Shown: positions 1 to 8,700, counted from the first letter of the stretch. The stretch is DNA of 64,000 nucleotides from CAYLGT01 sp964383465 (GCA_964383465.1 CAYLGT010000003.1:1-64000), one strand, 5' to 3'. A program made the numbers and translations. The notes: a model not told the origin generated them from the letters alone.

Positions 1-75
1 GGGGTATAGCTCAGTGGTTAGAGCAGTCGGCTCATAACTGATTGGTCCTTGGTTCAAGTCCAAGTACCCCCACCA
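1..75 (+). tRNA. tRNA with CAT anticodon (Met type), 5' base cut off
   Basis: The D arm (9-12 with 21-24), anticodon arm (26-30 with 38-42, anticodon CAT at 33-35) and T arm (48-52 with 60-64) all form. The acceptor 3' strand is 65-71, followed by discriminator A72 and an encoded CCA at 73-75. The 3' strand needs seven paired bases, so one G must precede base 1, and the gene therefore starts just outside the window. Whether this is the elongator, the initiator or the lysidine-modified Ile2 tRNA cannot be decided by eye. Confidence 0.95.
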
Positions 76-100
76 TGAATTGTTAAATTCTATCTGCACT

Positions 101-230
101 CGGCTCATAACTGATTGGTCCTTGCTATCGCTTCGCTCTTCCGGCTCCTCGATGCAGTGCGGGCAAGCTCGCCTGCATCTTCGTTCGCCTCCACCAAGTC
201 CAAGTACCCCCACCATAAATTGTTAAATTT
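101..230 (+). pseudogene. Broken duplicate of the tRNA 3' half with a 71-base insert
   Basis: Bases 101-123 repeat bases 28-50 of the intact tRNA exactly. Bases 195-230 repeat 55-90, covering the rest of the T arm, the CCA end and some downstream sequence, with two differences near the end. Between them, 124-194 replaces the four T-arm bases GGTT. The insert can form a strong hairpin (GATGCAG at 151-157 with CTGCATC at 173-179). The copy lacks the acceptor 5' strand and D arm, so it cannot be a working tRNA. It may be a remnant of an integration event at the tRNA 3' end, or a local duplication. Confidence 0.75.
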
Positions 231-234
231 CTCT

Positions 235-265
235 TTGACATCCGATAGGTGTTTCCTTTTATATA
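235..265 (+). promoter_or_regulatory. Probable promoter of the trehalase gene
   Basis: A consensus -35 box TTGACA lies at 235-240, and TATA-rich -10 candidates lie at 258-265, giving 17 to 19 bases of spacing. The start codon at 271 follows almost at once, so the transcript would have little or no leader. Confidence 0.6.
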
Positions 266-270
266 GAAAG

Positions 271-1869
271 ATGGAAAAGAACCCGCTTAAACGATCGCTG
301 GAACTACTTTTCGAAGCAGTCAGCGCTACGCGGCGTACTCTAGAGCCTGTCGGCAAATCACCCGACGAAGCGCTCGGCGAGCTGTTCCGAATCGTTCAAC
401 TCTCACGCGTCTACCCAGACGGAAAATCTTTTGTCGACCAAGTACCCAGTTCGGCAGTTCGACACATAGTCAAACTATATGAAACCGAGTCCAAGGCACC
501 CGATTTCGACCTGACCCAATTTATCAACAACCACTTCGAACAATTCGTCAGTGCTACAGACGACGTAGCAAGCGTGGTTGCGGCCGAAGACCCCGAACAG
601 CATATAGATGATCTATGGGATGTCCTGACGCGGACCGCCCCAAAAACGACAGGCTCACTCCTCGCCCTGCCTCGTCCCTACGTTGTGCCAGGAGGCAGAT
701 TTGCCGAGCAGTACTACTGGGACAGCTACTTCACTATGCTGGGACTCGAAGCGTCAGGTCGTCACCAACTCGCCGACGGCATGATAAACAACGCTCAGCA
801 CATGTTTGCGAAATTTGGCTTTATCCCGACCGGCAATCGCAACTACTACTTAACCCGATCTCAGCCACCCTTCTTCCTGCATATGATTCAGCTCATCGCA
901 CCACGCCGGGGCGGAACGCGTTATCTTCTGACTAAGCTCCCGTACCTCCTCGCCGAATACTCATTTTGGACGAAAAACACCAAAGATTTTCTAAAAACCA
1001 CCAAGAAACGATACAAACGACTCGTTCGTATGCCGAGCGGAACTGCGCTCAGTCGCTACTACGACGGACTCGACACACCTCGTCCGGAATCATTTCGCGA
1101 GGACGTCGAAACGGCAAATGCCTCGAAGCGCGACGCAGCGTCAGTTTACCGACACCTACGCGCTGGTGCAGAATCCGGGTGGGACTTTAGTTCTCGTTGG
1201 CTCGCCGATGGCCTGACACTCGAAACTATCGAAACTACACTAGTCGTACCTGTCGACCTCAACTGCCTCCTCTACGAACTTGAGCTCGAGCTAGCTGACC
1301 TATACGAGAAACTTCTTCAACTGCCACTTGCACGGCGGTATCGCAAAAAAGCACACAAGCGCCGAGAAGCAATCATGCAGTTTATGTGGGACGAAGAGGC
1401 TGGCTACTTTTTTGACTGGCATGCCGAGAAAGGCAAAAGAACCGGTGTTTGGTCACTGGCTGGTATGTTCCCGTTGTACTGTGGGCTCGCCACAAACGAA
1501 CAAGCAGCAAAAGTTGCCGCAAACGTAGAGGAGCAATTCCTTAAAGCCGGTGGTGTCGTCACCACACTCCACAAGACAGGTCAGCAGTGGGATGCGCCAA
1601 ACGGCTGGGCGCCACTCCAGTGGATAACCATCGTGGGCTTGAGGCGTTATGGCTTCGACGTCCTTGCCGACACCATAAAGTATCGCTGGTTGGCCACCAA
1701 CGAAGCGGTGTATGCTAACCAACATAAATTCATAGAGAAATACAACGTAGTTGACCCAGGAACACTAGGTGGCGGCGGCGAGTACGAACTTCAGGACGGC
1801 TTCGGTTGGACAAACGGAGTATTTATAGCACTTCGTCACGACGTCGACAAAGACTTAGCGAAAAAGTAA
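271..1869 (+). CDS. GH37-type trehalase, cytoplasmic
   Basis: This 532-residue protein should hydrolyse trehalose to two glucose molecules. Both family signatures are visible: PGGRFAEQYYWDSY near residue 185 and QWDAPNGWAPLQW near residue 450. The glycine-rich GGGGEY motif and the C-terminal GFGWTNG motif are also present. The general acid should be the Asp of ESGWDFSSRW and the base the Glu of the EKYNV region, by comparison with the E. coli enzyme. No signal peptide is seen, which suggests a cytosolic enzyme using imported trehalose. An in-frame ATG at 115 lies inside the duplicated tRNA sequence, so I use the ATG at 271, which follows the promoter directly. Confidence 0.93.
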   Translation: MEKNPLKRSLELLFEAVSATRRTLEPVGKSPDEALGELFRIVQLSRVYPDGKSFVDQVPSSAVRHIVKLYETESKAPDFDLTQFINNHFEQFVSATDDVASVVAAEDPEQHIDDLWDVLTRTAPKTTGSLLALPRPYVVPGGRFAEQYYWDSYFTMLGLEASGRHQLADGMINNAQHMFAKFGFIPTGNRNYYLTRSQPPFFLHMIQLIAPRRGGTRYLLTKLPYLLAEYSFWTKNTKDFLKTTKKRYKRLVRMPSGTALSRYYDGLDTPRPESFREDVETANASKRDAASVYRHLRAGAESGWDFSSRWLADGLTLETIETTLVVPVDLNCLLYELELELADLYEKLLQLPLARRYRKKAHKRREAIMQFMWDEEAGYFFDWHAEKGKRTGVWSLAGMFPLYCGLATNEQAAKVAANVEEQFLKAGGVVTTLHKTGQQWDAPNGWAPLQWITIVGLRRYGFDVLADTIKYRWLATNEAVYANQHKFIEKYNVVDPGTLGGGGEYELQDGFGWTNGVFIALRHDVDKDLAKK

Positions 1870-1876
1870 ACTCCGA

Positions 1877-2275
1877 CTAGACGGCTCGGGCACTGCCGAG
1901 TGTAGTGAGCTTGGCAATCCCCCATCCCACCAGAACGTAGACGGCTATAGCGACCAACGTACTTACTTCAAACGTACTCTGACCATATGACGGCTGATAG
2001 CTAAAGATGCCATAAAACGGTGAAGCGAAAACTCCACTGAGTCCATAGATGAAATCTACGAAACCATTGCCCTGGTTAGCGCCTAGGAGCAGGAGTACAA
2101 ATCGAAGCGCTAGTAGCGCCACTATGACACCGACGATATACCAAACTACTCGTTGCATGACGAGGTTTGCGGGCGCATTTGCTCGCTCGGAAACTACTTC
2201 GCGTCGTACGGTCGTGTCGCCAACTTGTTCGTTGGTAGTCTGTACTTCGCGTTCAACTTGCTGCTTGTCTTCCAT
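1877..2275 (-). CDS. YggT-family membrane protein
   Basis: The 132-residue protein has a charged cytosolic N-terminus of about 40 residues and then two hydrophobic segments (about 43-65 and 103-122). The sequence RFVLLLLGANQGNGFV resembles the YGGT domain found in small bacterial membrane proteins of uncertain role. A strong Shine-Dalgarno site (AAAGGAGGA) sits just upstream of the start. It converges on the trehalase gene with a gap of only 7 bases. Confidence 0.75.
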   Translation of the reverse strand: MEDKQQVEREVQTTNEQVGDTTVRREVVSERANAPANLVMQRVVWYIVGVIVALLALRFVLLLLGANQGNGFVDFIYGLSGVFASPFYGIFSYQPSYGQSTFEVSTLVAIAVYVLVGWGIAKLTTLGSARAV

Positions 2276-2316
2276 ACATCCTCCTTTTTGGATGCATGCA
2301 GTCTAACACACTGGCG

Positions 2317-2622
2317 CTAATTTCGTCCGTGAACTGCTTCACCTGCAGCCCGCTCTGCCCAGTCATAGTTTCGCGACTCAGCCGTAGCGCCACGAAAAGG
2401 AGTAACTCGATCAGCATACTGAAGGCCAACGCTTGCCTCGCGGTGAGTAAGAAGTGGTCCACCACCTTGGGGCTCTAGACCAGGAACTACTTTTGTAGCA
2501 TGTACGGCAGCGAGGCCTAGACTTACCTTATCTTTCCAGCCATGACGACGTGTTTCTTTATTTTCACCATCGTGAACCCAGCGTATGACGTCTGCTGCCT
2601 GAGATGGAGTTAATTCTGACAT
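2317..2622 (-). CDS. Hypothetical protein, 101 residues
   Basis: I do not recognise this protein. It is hydrophilic and rich in charged residues, and no signal peptide or membrane segment is visible. Its start is marked by TATAAT placed 6 bases before the ATG, the leaderless arrangement seen at many genes here, which supports it as real. Overlapping frames on both strands are shorter and lack such a start signal. Confidence 0.55.
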   Translation of the reverse strand: MSELTPSQAADVIRWVHDGENKETRRHGWKDKVSLGLAAVHATKVVPGLEPQGGGPLLTHREASVGLQYADRVTPFRGATAESRNYDWAERAAGEAVHGRN

Positions 2623-2658
2623 ACTCTTATTATAGCAAATAGCTTACGTTTTGTCAAC

Positions 2659-3762
2659 CTACTCCCAGAGGAAGACGCGAAATGCTATGAGGTAGACCAC
2701 GACCGTCCAGCCAGCAATCATACCAACCTGAGGCAAAATAGCGCTCAGATGTGCCCCCTCATTTGCAATATAACGGATACCGTCGATCACTGGTGTGAGC
2801 GGTAGCCAGGCTGACAAACTCTGTAGCCAGTCCGGCATGAGAAAGCGTGGGAAGAATGTACCTGACAGGAACATCATCGGGAAAACAACGATGTTGCTAA
2901 GCGGCGCCGCCTGACGCTCGTTGCGCGCCCACCCACCGATAGATAGCCCGATACCAAGAATCATCAGAATACTCATGATGATAAACAGCGCCAGTTCCAG
3001 ATAATTCCCCACTACCTGCAGCTTGAACACTGTGATGGCGACGATAAACATAATGATGATCGACACCAGTCCGACAATCGTCTGTGAGATCGCAATCGAG
3101 CTGAAGTACTGCCAGACTTTGAGGCTTGTCGTGCTAAGACGGCGCAGAATTCCCTGCTTTTTTAGCTCTGGAAAGACGTTGACTGGACCAAAGATGCCCA
3201 TACCGATAAGCGCGAAGCCGAGAAGACCCGAGAAGGTGTAGTCGAAGCTGGTGAGTGAACGGTTCTGGAGTTTTTCACTGGTAACCGTAAACGGCTCGGG
3301 AGCCTTTGTAATCTGCTTGTTCAGGTCTTTGAAGCCTCCAGCCAAAATACTCGTGAGAGTCTGGCCAGCTTGGTCGTTGTTCTGTGTGTAGAGAAGTTTG
3401 GCTTGTCCACTTGGGTAACCGGCACTTGTGACTTTACCAAAATCTTCGGGCAGGACGATGGTAGCGTCCAGCTGAGAACGGGACATCTTTTCTTTCGCTG
3501 CATCGAGGCTGGTTATGTCACTGTCGACGTCAAACGCTTTGTTGCTTTTGAGCTGATCGACGAGCTGGGTCGCCGCTTGTTCTTTAGACTGGTTCAGAAC
3601 TGCCACATGGAAGTTTGCCGAACTTTTGCCAAAAATTCCTCCAAAGACAAACAGAAAGATCAGTGGAAACAGAATACCGAAGAAGATCGACAATCTATCT
3701 CGAAAGAATCGCTTCGTGTTGATGCGGGCAAATGTCGTTATGGTGTAGAGTGATCCGTGCAT
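2659..3762 (-). CDS. ABC-2 type transporter permease
   Basis: The 367-residue protein has one N-terminal membrane segment (about 22-42), an extracytoplasmic region of about 130 residues, and five C-terminal membrane segments from about residue 175 on. This is the ABC-2 (DrrB/YhgE-like) layout, typical of drug, lipid or polymer exporters. It starts two bases after the stop of the ATPase gene, so the two are surely co-transcribed and form one exporter. The substrate cannot be told from sequence. Confidence 0.9.
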   Translation of the reverse strand: MHGSLYTITTFARINTKRFFRDRLSIFFGILFPLIFLFVFGGIFGKSSANFHVAVLNQSKEQAATQLVDQLKSNKAFDVDSDITSLDAAKEKMSRSQLDATIVLPEDFGKVTSAGYPSGQAKLLYTQNNDQAGQTLTSILAGGFKDLNKQITKAPEPFTVTSEKLQNRSLTSFDYTFSGLLGFALIGMGIFGPVNVFPELKKQGILRRLSTTSLKVWQYFSSIAISQTIVGLVSIIIMFIVAITVFKLQVVGNYLELALFIIMSILMILGIGLSIGGWARNERQAAPLSNIVVFPMMFLSGTFFPRFLMPDWLQSLSAWLPLTPVIDGIRYIANEGAHLSAILPQVGMIAGWTVVVYLIAFRVFLWE

Positions 3763-3764
3763 GA

Positions 3765-4520
3765 TTAGTCCCTCAGTGCCTTTCCGGTCAGGTCGATAAA
3801 CACGTCTTCCAGGTTCGCCTGCTCGACTTGCTGCTTTTTCTTGAAACCTTTTTTCAGTAGCGCCGCAATGAGTCCTTTCGGAGTATCGAGAGCGATGATT
3901 TTACCGTCATCCATGACCGCTATACGGTCGCAGAGGATTTCTGCTTCGTCCATATAGTGCGTCGTCATGATGACCGAGATACCACGGTCACGAACTGCAC
4001 GTATGAGGTCCCATAGATGGCGACGTGCCTGTGGGTCGAGCCCAGTTGTTGGCTCGTCTAGGAAAAATACTTTCGGACCATGGACTAGTGCTGTTGTGAT
4101 ACTCAGGCGCTGCTTCTGGCCACCTGACAGAGTCTCGACATACGCGTCAGCCTTTTCCTCGAGCTCAACGTCTCGCAAAAACTGCAGAACGTCTACCTTT
4201 TCGCCGTAGGCTGCAGCAAACATCTCTATAACCTCGCTCAGTTTTGTTTTGTCCTGAAAGGCTGGTGTCTGTGGCTGCACACCGATGAGTCGTTTTATTT
4301 TTTCTGGGTACTTGGCTACATCGACACCATCGATACTTGCTGTACCACCGTCTATAGGACGAAGCGTCTCGATCATCTCAAGTGTTGTCGTCTTGCCAGC
4401 ACCATTTGGCCCGAGGATACCAAAGATTTCGCCTTTGCCAACCTCGAAGCTCACACCATCGACGACATTTTTGCCATCGTAGGTTTTTACTAAGTCTTTT
4501 ACCTGTACCATCTGTTTCAT
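3765..4520 (-). CDS. ABC transporter ATP-binding protein
   Basis: The 251-residue protein has the full ABC ATPase set: Walker A GPNGAGKTT near residue 37, signature LSGGQKQR near 133, Walker B VFFLDEPT near 151, and the switch His in TTHYMDEAE. It resembles the DrrA/CcmA group that powers ABC-2 exporters. It is the first gene of a two-gene operon with the permease. A second in-frame ATG three codons downstream is possible as the start. Confidence 0.93.
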   Translation of the reverse strand: MKQMVQVKDLVKTYDGKNVVDGVSFEVGKGEIFGILGPNGAGKTTTLEMIETLRPIDGGTASIDGVDVAKYPEKIKRLIGVQPQTPAFQDKTKLSEVIEMFAAAYGEKVDVLQFLRDVELEEKADAYVETLSGGQKQRLSITTALVHGPKVFFLDEPTTGLDPQARRHLWDLIRAVRDRGISVIMTTHYMDEAEILCDRIAVMDDGKIIALDTPKGLIAALLKKGFKKKQQVEQANLEDVFIDLTGKALRD

Positions 4521-4540
4521 CTTTCCATGGTACCACTAAA

Positions 4541-4565
4541 ACAAAAATCCGCCCGTGGCGGGCGG
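4541..4565 (-). terminator. Hairpin plus U-run ahead of the ABC operon
   Basis: CCGCCCG (4549-4555) pairs with CGGGCGG (4559-4565) around a 3-base loop, and on the minus strand is followed by ATTTTTGTTTT. It lies only about 20 bases upstream of the ABC ATPase start. The gene behind it already has its own terminator at 4650-4675, so this hairpin may be an attenuator for the ABC operon rather than a second terminator. Confidence 0.5.
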
Positions 4566-4649
4566 CGCACAGGCGGACAATTTTTTTGGCACCTGTTTGT
4601 TTTGTACTTATGCTAACACCGCGTCGTAGCTCGTCGCAAGCTTACACGT

Positions 4650-4675
4650 AAAAACAACAACGCCCCCTAGGGGCG
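4650..4675 (-). terminator. Rho-independent terminator of the 68-residue protein gene
   Basis: On the minus strand CGCCCC (4675-4670) pairs with GGGGCG (4666-4661) across a TAG loop and is followed by a T-rich run. It lies about 30 bases after the stop codon at 4703. Confidence 0.8.
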
Positions 4676-4702
4676 CTGCTATCAAATTATCGTTGGTAAC
4701 GA

Positions 4703-4909
4703 CTATTTCTTGTTGCGAACAGTAAGGAAACCGTTGCGTGGGTTCTCAGTTACTTCTTTGCCTGCTGGAAGTTCGCAAGGAGTACCTTTGCCACCTTCAG
4801 CTTTAGCGAAAAAGTAAATAGTCTGCTGTTTGCCACCGCGAAGTGTGACGTCCTTTTTGTGCAAGAAATATGTTACACCCTTTGAGTTCGTGTGCTGGTA
4901 AGCAGCCAT
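4703..4909 (-). CDS. Small conserved basic protein, 68 residues
   Basis: The protein begins MAAYQHTNSKGVTYFLHKKD and is compact, basic and rich in beta-prone residues, with no membrane segment. I remember closely similar short proteins with the NSKGVxYFLH and LRGGKxQTIYFFA pattern from other Patescibacteria, without a known function. The start at 4909 is chosen over an upstream ATG because the strong Shine-Dalgarno AAAGGAGGAG lies between them. The gene stands alone with its own terminator, which suggests good expression. Confidence 0.8.
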   Translation of the reverse strand: MAAYQHTNSKGVTYFLHKKDVTLRGGKQQTIYFFAKAEGGKGTPCELPAGKEVTENPRNGFLTVRNKK

Positions 4910-4982
4910 AGTTGTTACTCCTCCTTTAAACATTGGCTTACGAGGTCTAGCGTAGCGCCTCTAGACACCCCTGTCAACTACT

Positions 4983-5639
4983 TTATGTACTCTGGTAGTG
5001 CCTACGAAGCATGGCTCTGAGTACAAGTATCATGACCATACGGCCCACAATAACTACCACGATAAGCACGCAAATAGCGACAACGAAGCCCGCTAGGTCT
5101 GGGCTCCACAGAGGAGAGGCATAGGTTATTTTGTAGTTATCTGCTTTCGGAAGTTTGATGGCTGCCGCATCGCCCGCAGGGCTGAGGGCACTCACTCTTT
5201 CTATGACACACTGCACATAATCATTTCGAAACGATGCCACCCCGCCCTTCCATCGTTCACGACATTCTATGCTCGCCTGTTGATACACGGAACTGCTCGG
5301 GTTTGTCGCGTCTCCTGCACTGGCTAGCGCCGCATCACGGTCACGTTCATAGGTCTTTGTCAGGAAAAATCCGTTACCCATACTCGTGTTCATATGACGG
5401 CTCACGTAGGTTTGTAGATCTACGAGCGACGACTTCAGTTTCACCATGTCGCCTTTTTCATCGGCAGCAAGCACTGCTGAGCGACGTTCGATCATGCCGA
5501 GGCTGTTCATACGAAGTAGTGTCGCAGCGCCAAGGCTAAAAAGTAGTAGCAAAACGACGAGTTGCCACGTTTTCAGGGCTCGCACCCACCGCAGTAGATG
5601 TCGCAGGCGAACTTTTTCTCGAGAGTTTTTCCACCCCAT
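4983..5639 (-). CDS. Hypothetical membrane protein with two membrane segments
   Basis: The 218-residue protein has one membrane segment at about 24-43, an extracytoplasmic domain of about 130 residues with two cysteines, and a second segment at about 181-206. I do not recognise the family. The -10 box TATACT lies 9 bases before the ATG, so the message is probably leaderless. It is followed by no obvious operon partner, and the MFS gene starts independently upstream. Confidence 0.75.
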   Translation of the reverse strand: MGWKNSREKVRLRHLLRWVRALKTWQLVVLLLLFSLGAATLLRMNSLGMIERRSAVLAADEKGDMVKLKSSLVDLQTYVSRHMNTSMGNGFFLTKTYERDRDAALASAGDATNPSSSVYQQASIECRERWKGGVASFRNDYVQCVIERVSALSPAGDAAAIKLPKADNYKITYASPLWSPDLAGFVVAICVLIVVVIVGRMVMILVLRAMLRRHYQST

Positions 5640-5656
5640 ATATCACCCAGTATACG

Positions 5657-6892
5657 TTATTTACCAAAGAAACGCGGCTCCTGAAGCGCCGGGAATCTAT
5701 GCGACATGATAGGTAGTACCAGAAAAGCAATCACAACAAATCCTACTTGTAGGCCACGGACATCGCCTAGCGTATACGTCAGCCCAAAGAGAACCATCGA
5801 CGCTAGCAGCGCTCCTATACTTACAGACAACTCCATGAGCGTCATATAAACGATCCTATACCCCGGCAGTTGGTCGGCCATATCGAACTGAGCTTTGAGA
5901 AATGGCATGTTGAAGCCGCTTGTCACGGCTTCGTTCGTGATGTTTACCATCACCACGCCAACTGGCGTCGAAACAAACGGACGAAGCACATACAGAAGTG
6001 AGTTACCTAGTACCGATGTCTTTAGGAGCAGTGCGCCTTTTCGACGATCAATCAGCGCACCGTACAGTCGAGAAAAGATGATCGACGACGCAAAGGCAAT
6101 CGTCGTGAGGCCACCAATCTGCGCATAGACGGCATTGTTGCTGGTTCCAAATACCGCCACAGCCACAAACAGTGCCCAGACCCCGAGAGATGAAACCTGG
6201 TCTGCACCTGCTGAACCGACGGCTATGAATTGACGATATGTCGCCCGCCAGTTAAAGCCGCGAAACGATATGTGCTGCCTGGTCATGACCGCCTCAGGCG
6301 AGTAAAACAGCGGCGCTGCCGAGAGGAAAAATATGACACACGCCACCCACATCGTCATCGTTGGGCCAAAAAGGTACGCGATAGCCCCACCGAGAAATGG
6401 ACTGAGACCAGAGCCGAGTTTTTCGACGATATACATAAACCCCAGCTCTTTGCCGGCATGTTCACCATGTTTGACCTTAGAAAAATTCACGAGGTATGCG
6501 ATCGTGTAGAGTGCTACAGCGCTGGACTGCAAAAAAGCGAAAATTCCCAACACCGCCACACCTGAGCCCTCGAGCTGCGACAGCGCAAGTAGACCGGGAA
6601 TGTAAAGGATGCCGCTCACCAGCATGGCGTGTTTTGGACCGACGCGCGCCACGAAGTATCCAGCTGGTATCGCCACGAGCCCGCGCATAGCAAAGTAAAA
6701 CGCAAAAAACAGCATGACTTCCCACACACGGTAGCCAAGTTGGTACATATAGATGCCCACCATGCCAGAGATGAGGTTGAGCGCCATGAGACGAAATAGC
6801 CGGCTAGTATAGAGTTCGGCCATCTCTGAAAATCCAACCGTGCGCCAGTAGTGGCGTCGCTCCAAGAGCCTGAGGATAATGTTTCGGATCAT
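5657..6892 (-). CDS. Major facilitator superfamily transporter
   Basis: The 411-residue protein has about twelve hydrophobic segments. The MFS loop 2-3 signature is degenerate (ARVGPKHAM near residue 82), and the second copy is clearer (SRLYGALIDRRKG near residue 270). The substrate is unknown. It is divergent from murC with 65 bases between the starts, but nothing in the sequence ties it to cell-wall precursors. Confidence 0.85.
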   Translation of the reverse strand: MIRNIILRLLERRHYWRTVGFSEMAELYTSRLFRLMALNLISGMVGIYMYQLGYRVWEVMLFFAFYFAMRGLVAIPAGYFVARVGPKHAMLVSGILYIPGLLALSQLEGSGVAVLGIFAFLQSSAVALYTIAYLVNFSKVKHGEHAGKELGFMYIVEKLGSGLSPFLGGAIAYLFGPTMTMWVACVIFFLSAAPLFYSPEAVMTRQHISFRGFNWRATYRQFIAVGSAGADQVSSLGVWALFVAVAVFGTSNNAVYAQIGGLTTIAFASSIIFSRLYGALIDRRKGALLLKTSVLGNSLLYVLRPFVSTPVGVVMVNITNEAVTSGFNMPFLKAQFDMADQLPGYRIVYMTLMELSVSIGALLASMVLFGLTYTLGDVRGLQVGFVVIAFLVLPIMSHRFPALQEPRFFGK

Positions 6893-6945
6893 TTTCGTTT
6901 TTTGCCCACTCGTTTCTTAGTGTCTATTTAACCACATATACCCTG

Positions 6946-6957
6946 TATAATCGAGGT
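6946..6957 (+). promoter_or_regulatory. Leaderless -10 box of murC
   Basis: A perfect TATAAT lies at 6946-6951 and is separated from the ATG at 6958 by six bases. Transcription would therefore begin at or next to the start codon. No Shine-Dalgarno site is present. Confidence 0.7.
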
Positions 6958-8253
6958 ATGCATATCTATTTCTCCGGGATCGGTGGTGTTGGTATAGGAC
7001 CCCTCGCTGAAATTGCGCTTGACGCTGGTCACCAAGTTTCGGGCTCCGACCTTCAGGAAAGTCCTATGACCAAACAACTTCGGGAGCGAGGCGTCGACGT
7101 TCAGATCGGACAAGATGGTTCACAGATCGCTGCTGTCCATGAAAAGCACCCTGTCGACTGGTTCGTCTATACCGCCGCACTCTCCGCTGGTCGCCCTGAG
7201 CTCGATTTCGTACAAGCACAGGGTATACGTGCGACGAAACGAGATGAACTACTCGCCGAGATCATTGCAGAGAAAGACCTCAAACTTATCGCGGTTTCTG
7301 GAACCCACGGCAAAACTACTACGACCGGCATGCTCATCTGGGCCATGCAAAAACTAGGTGTGCGACCGAGCTATTCGGTTGGAGCAACGCTGAGTTTCGG
7401 ACCCAGCGGCCATTTTGAAGCCGGCAGCGAATACTTCGTCTATGAGTGCGATGAGTTTGACCGCAACTTCCTGCACTTTTCACCGTACGTCAGTGTTATC
7501 ACAAGCATCGATCATGATCATTTCGACACCTACCCAACTCTCGAGAGTTACCAGCAGGCGTTCGTGCAGTTTTTGCAGCAGTCAGAGTTTAGTGTGCTCT
7601 GGGAAAAAGACTTGCGAGCGCTCGGACAAGCCGACGTCGCCGCTAACTACGAAGCTTACGATGAACTCATGGATCTCACGCACATACATCTCGCTGGTGA
7701 CCATGTCAGACACAATGCGTTTTTGGTCCAGAAAGCGCTTGAGCGATTGAGTGACGCTAGTGTCACAGTATCTGTCGAAGAGGCCGTGACTCCAGCGCAG
7801 ATAACAAGCGCCATAAATTCTTTCCCTGGAACATCACGACGTTTCGAGAAGCTCGCCGACAAGCTGTATAGCGACTACGGCCACCACCCTGTCGAGATCG
7901 CAGCAACACTCCAGATGGCACGCGAGCTGAGCGACCATGTCGTACTTGTGTATCAGCCACACCAAAATGTTCGCCAGCATGAAGTACGAAGTCAGTACAC
8001 CGACTGCATGGAGCTGGCCGAAAAGATCTACTGGCTCCCTACTTACCTCAGCCGCGAGGATCCAAACCTCGACGTGCTTTCCCCTGAGCAACTCAGTGAA
8101 AATCTCACAAACAAAGAGCTCGTAACTGTCGCCGATCTCAACGACGAGCTATGGCGATCTATCCAGCAACACCTCCAAGATGGAGCGCTTGTGCTTTGTA
8201 TGGGAGCCGGAAGTATAGATGGCTGGCTCCGCGAACAATTGACAAGTTTGTAA
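6958..8253 (+). CDS. murC: UDP-N-acetylmuramate--L-alanine ligase family (MurC)
   Basis: The 431-residue ligase adds the first residue of the peptidoglycan peptide in the cytosol. It shows the N-terminal nucleotide fold GIGGVGIGPLAEIA, the ATP loop SGTHGKTTTTGM near residue 117, the YECDEFDRNF and DHDHFDTY metal/nucleotide segments, and the MurC-type YGHHPVEIAATL near residue 303 with YQPHQNVR after it. The HH motif favours MurC over MurD, E or F. The related recycling ligase Mpl cannot be fully excluded, but Mpl is usually longer. The start is fixed by TATAAT just upstream. Confidence 0.9.
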   Translation: MHIYFSGIGGVGIGPLAEIALDAGHQVSGSDLQESPMTKQLRERGVDVQIGQDGSQIAAVHEKHPVDWFVYTAALSAGRPELDFVQAQGIRATKRDELLAEIIAEKDLKLIAVSGTHGKTTTTGMLIWAMQKLGVRPSYSVGATLSFGPSGHFEAGSEYFVYECDEFDRNFLHFSPYVSVITSIDHDHFDTYPTLESYQQAFVQFLQQSEFSVLWEKDLRALGQADVAANYEAYDELMDLTHIHLAGDHVRHNAFLVQKALERLSDASVTVSVEEAVTPAQITSAINSFPGTSRRFEKLADKLYSDYGHHPVEIAATLQMARELSDHVVLVYQPHQNVRQHEVRSQYTDCMELAEKIYWLPTYLSREDPNLDVLSPEQLSENLTNKELVTVADLNDELWRSIQQHLQDGALVLCMGAGSIDGWLREQLTSL

Positions 8254-8311
8254 TTATTTGTTCTAATCTACCCGTCAGAACTATGTACCTAAACACTAGG
8301 GGGTGGCCGCC

Positions 8312-8695
8312 GTGCCACGCGTCATCTTGGAATACCGAAGGGAGCTTCTGACGGTTCACCAGATCCGTGAGCTCACGGACCTATTGAAGCGATCCGCTGC
8401 AATCTTCCTTTCAACCACCGGAGCCCATCTCAACGAAGAAGAGATCTCGGTCAAGTTCGTCGAGGCCGGTGAGCACGACGACCTTACGCATGACGTGATC
8501 TTGCACGTTTCGGTTCAACCGTACGGCAACCGACGCCAGGAACGCGAAATGATTGTGAATAACTTCCTGGCTGCTCTCAAGAGCGATCTCAAGCGGGTCC
8601 CTCGCGGAGACGATGACCCGCCACCTCCCCGCTCGATCGGTGTCAGCCTCACCTTTATCGACAGTGAGTGGGTCGATTGGTGGGCGTCGGACTGA
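8312..8695 (+). CDS. Tautomerase-like protein starting with Pro
   Basis: Two GTG codons can start this frame, at 8303 and 8312. The second is better placed behind the GGGGGTGG Shine-Dalgarno and gives MPRVILEYRRE. After Met removal this exposes an N-terminal proline, the catalytic residue of the tautomerase (4-OT/CHMI/MIF) superfamily. The 127-residue length and the alternating beta and helix pattern, with a late GVSLTFID strand, fit the CHMI-like group. The assignment is an inference from fold features. The last 25 residues are acidic and proline-rich before the closing strand. A strong terminator follows. Confidence 0.6.
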   Translation: MPRVILEYRRELLTVHQIRELTDLLKRSAAIFLSTTGAHLNEEEISVKFVEAGEHDDLTHDVILHVSVQPYGNRRQEREMIVNNFLAALKSDLKRVPRGDDDPPPPRSIGVSLTFIDSEWVDWWASD

Positions 8696-8700
8696 CGACT

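Noticed and set aside
124..194. Group I intron in the tRNA
   Set aside because: The insert is only 71 bases, lies in the T arm rather than the anticodon loop, and the copy lacks its 5' half.
2253..2465. Alternative 70-residue minus-strand frame overlapping the 101-residue gene
   Set aside because: It runs through the Shine-Dalgarno and start of the YggT-like gene and has no start signal of its own, while the 101-residue frame has TATAAT at the right distance.
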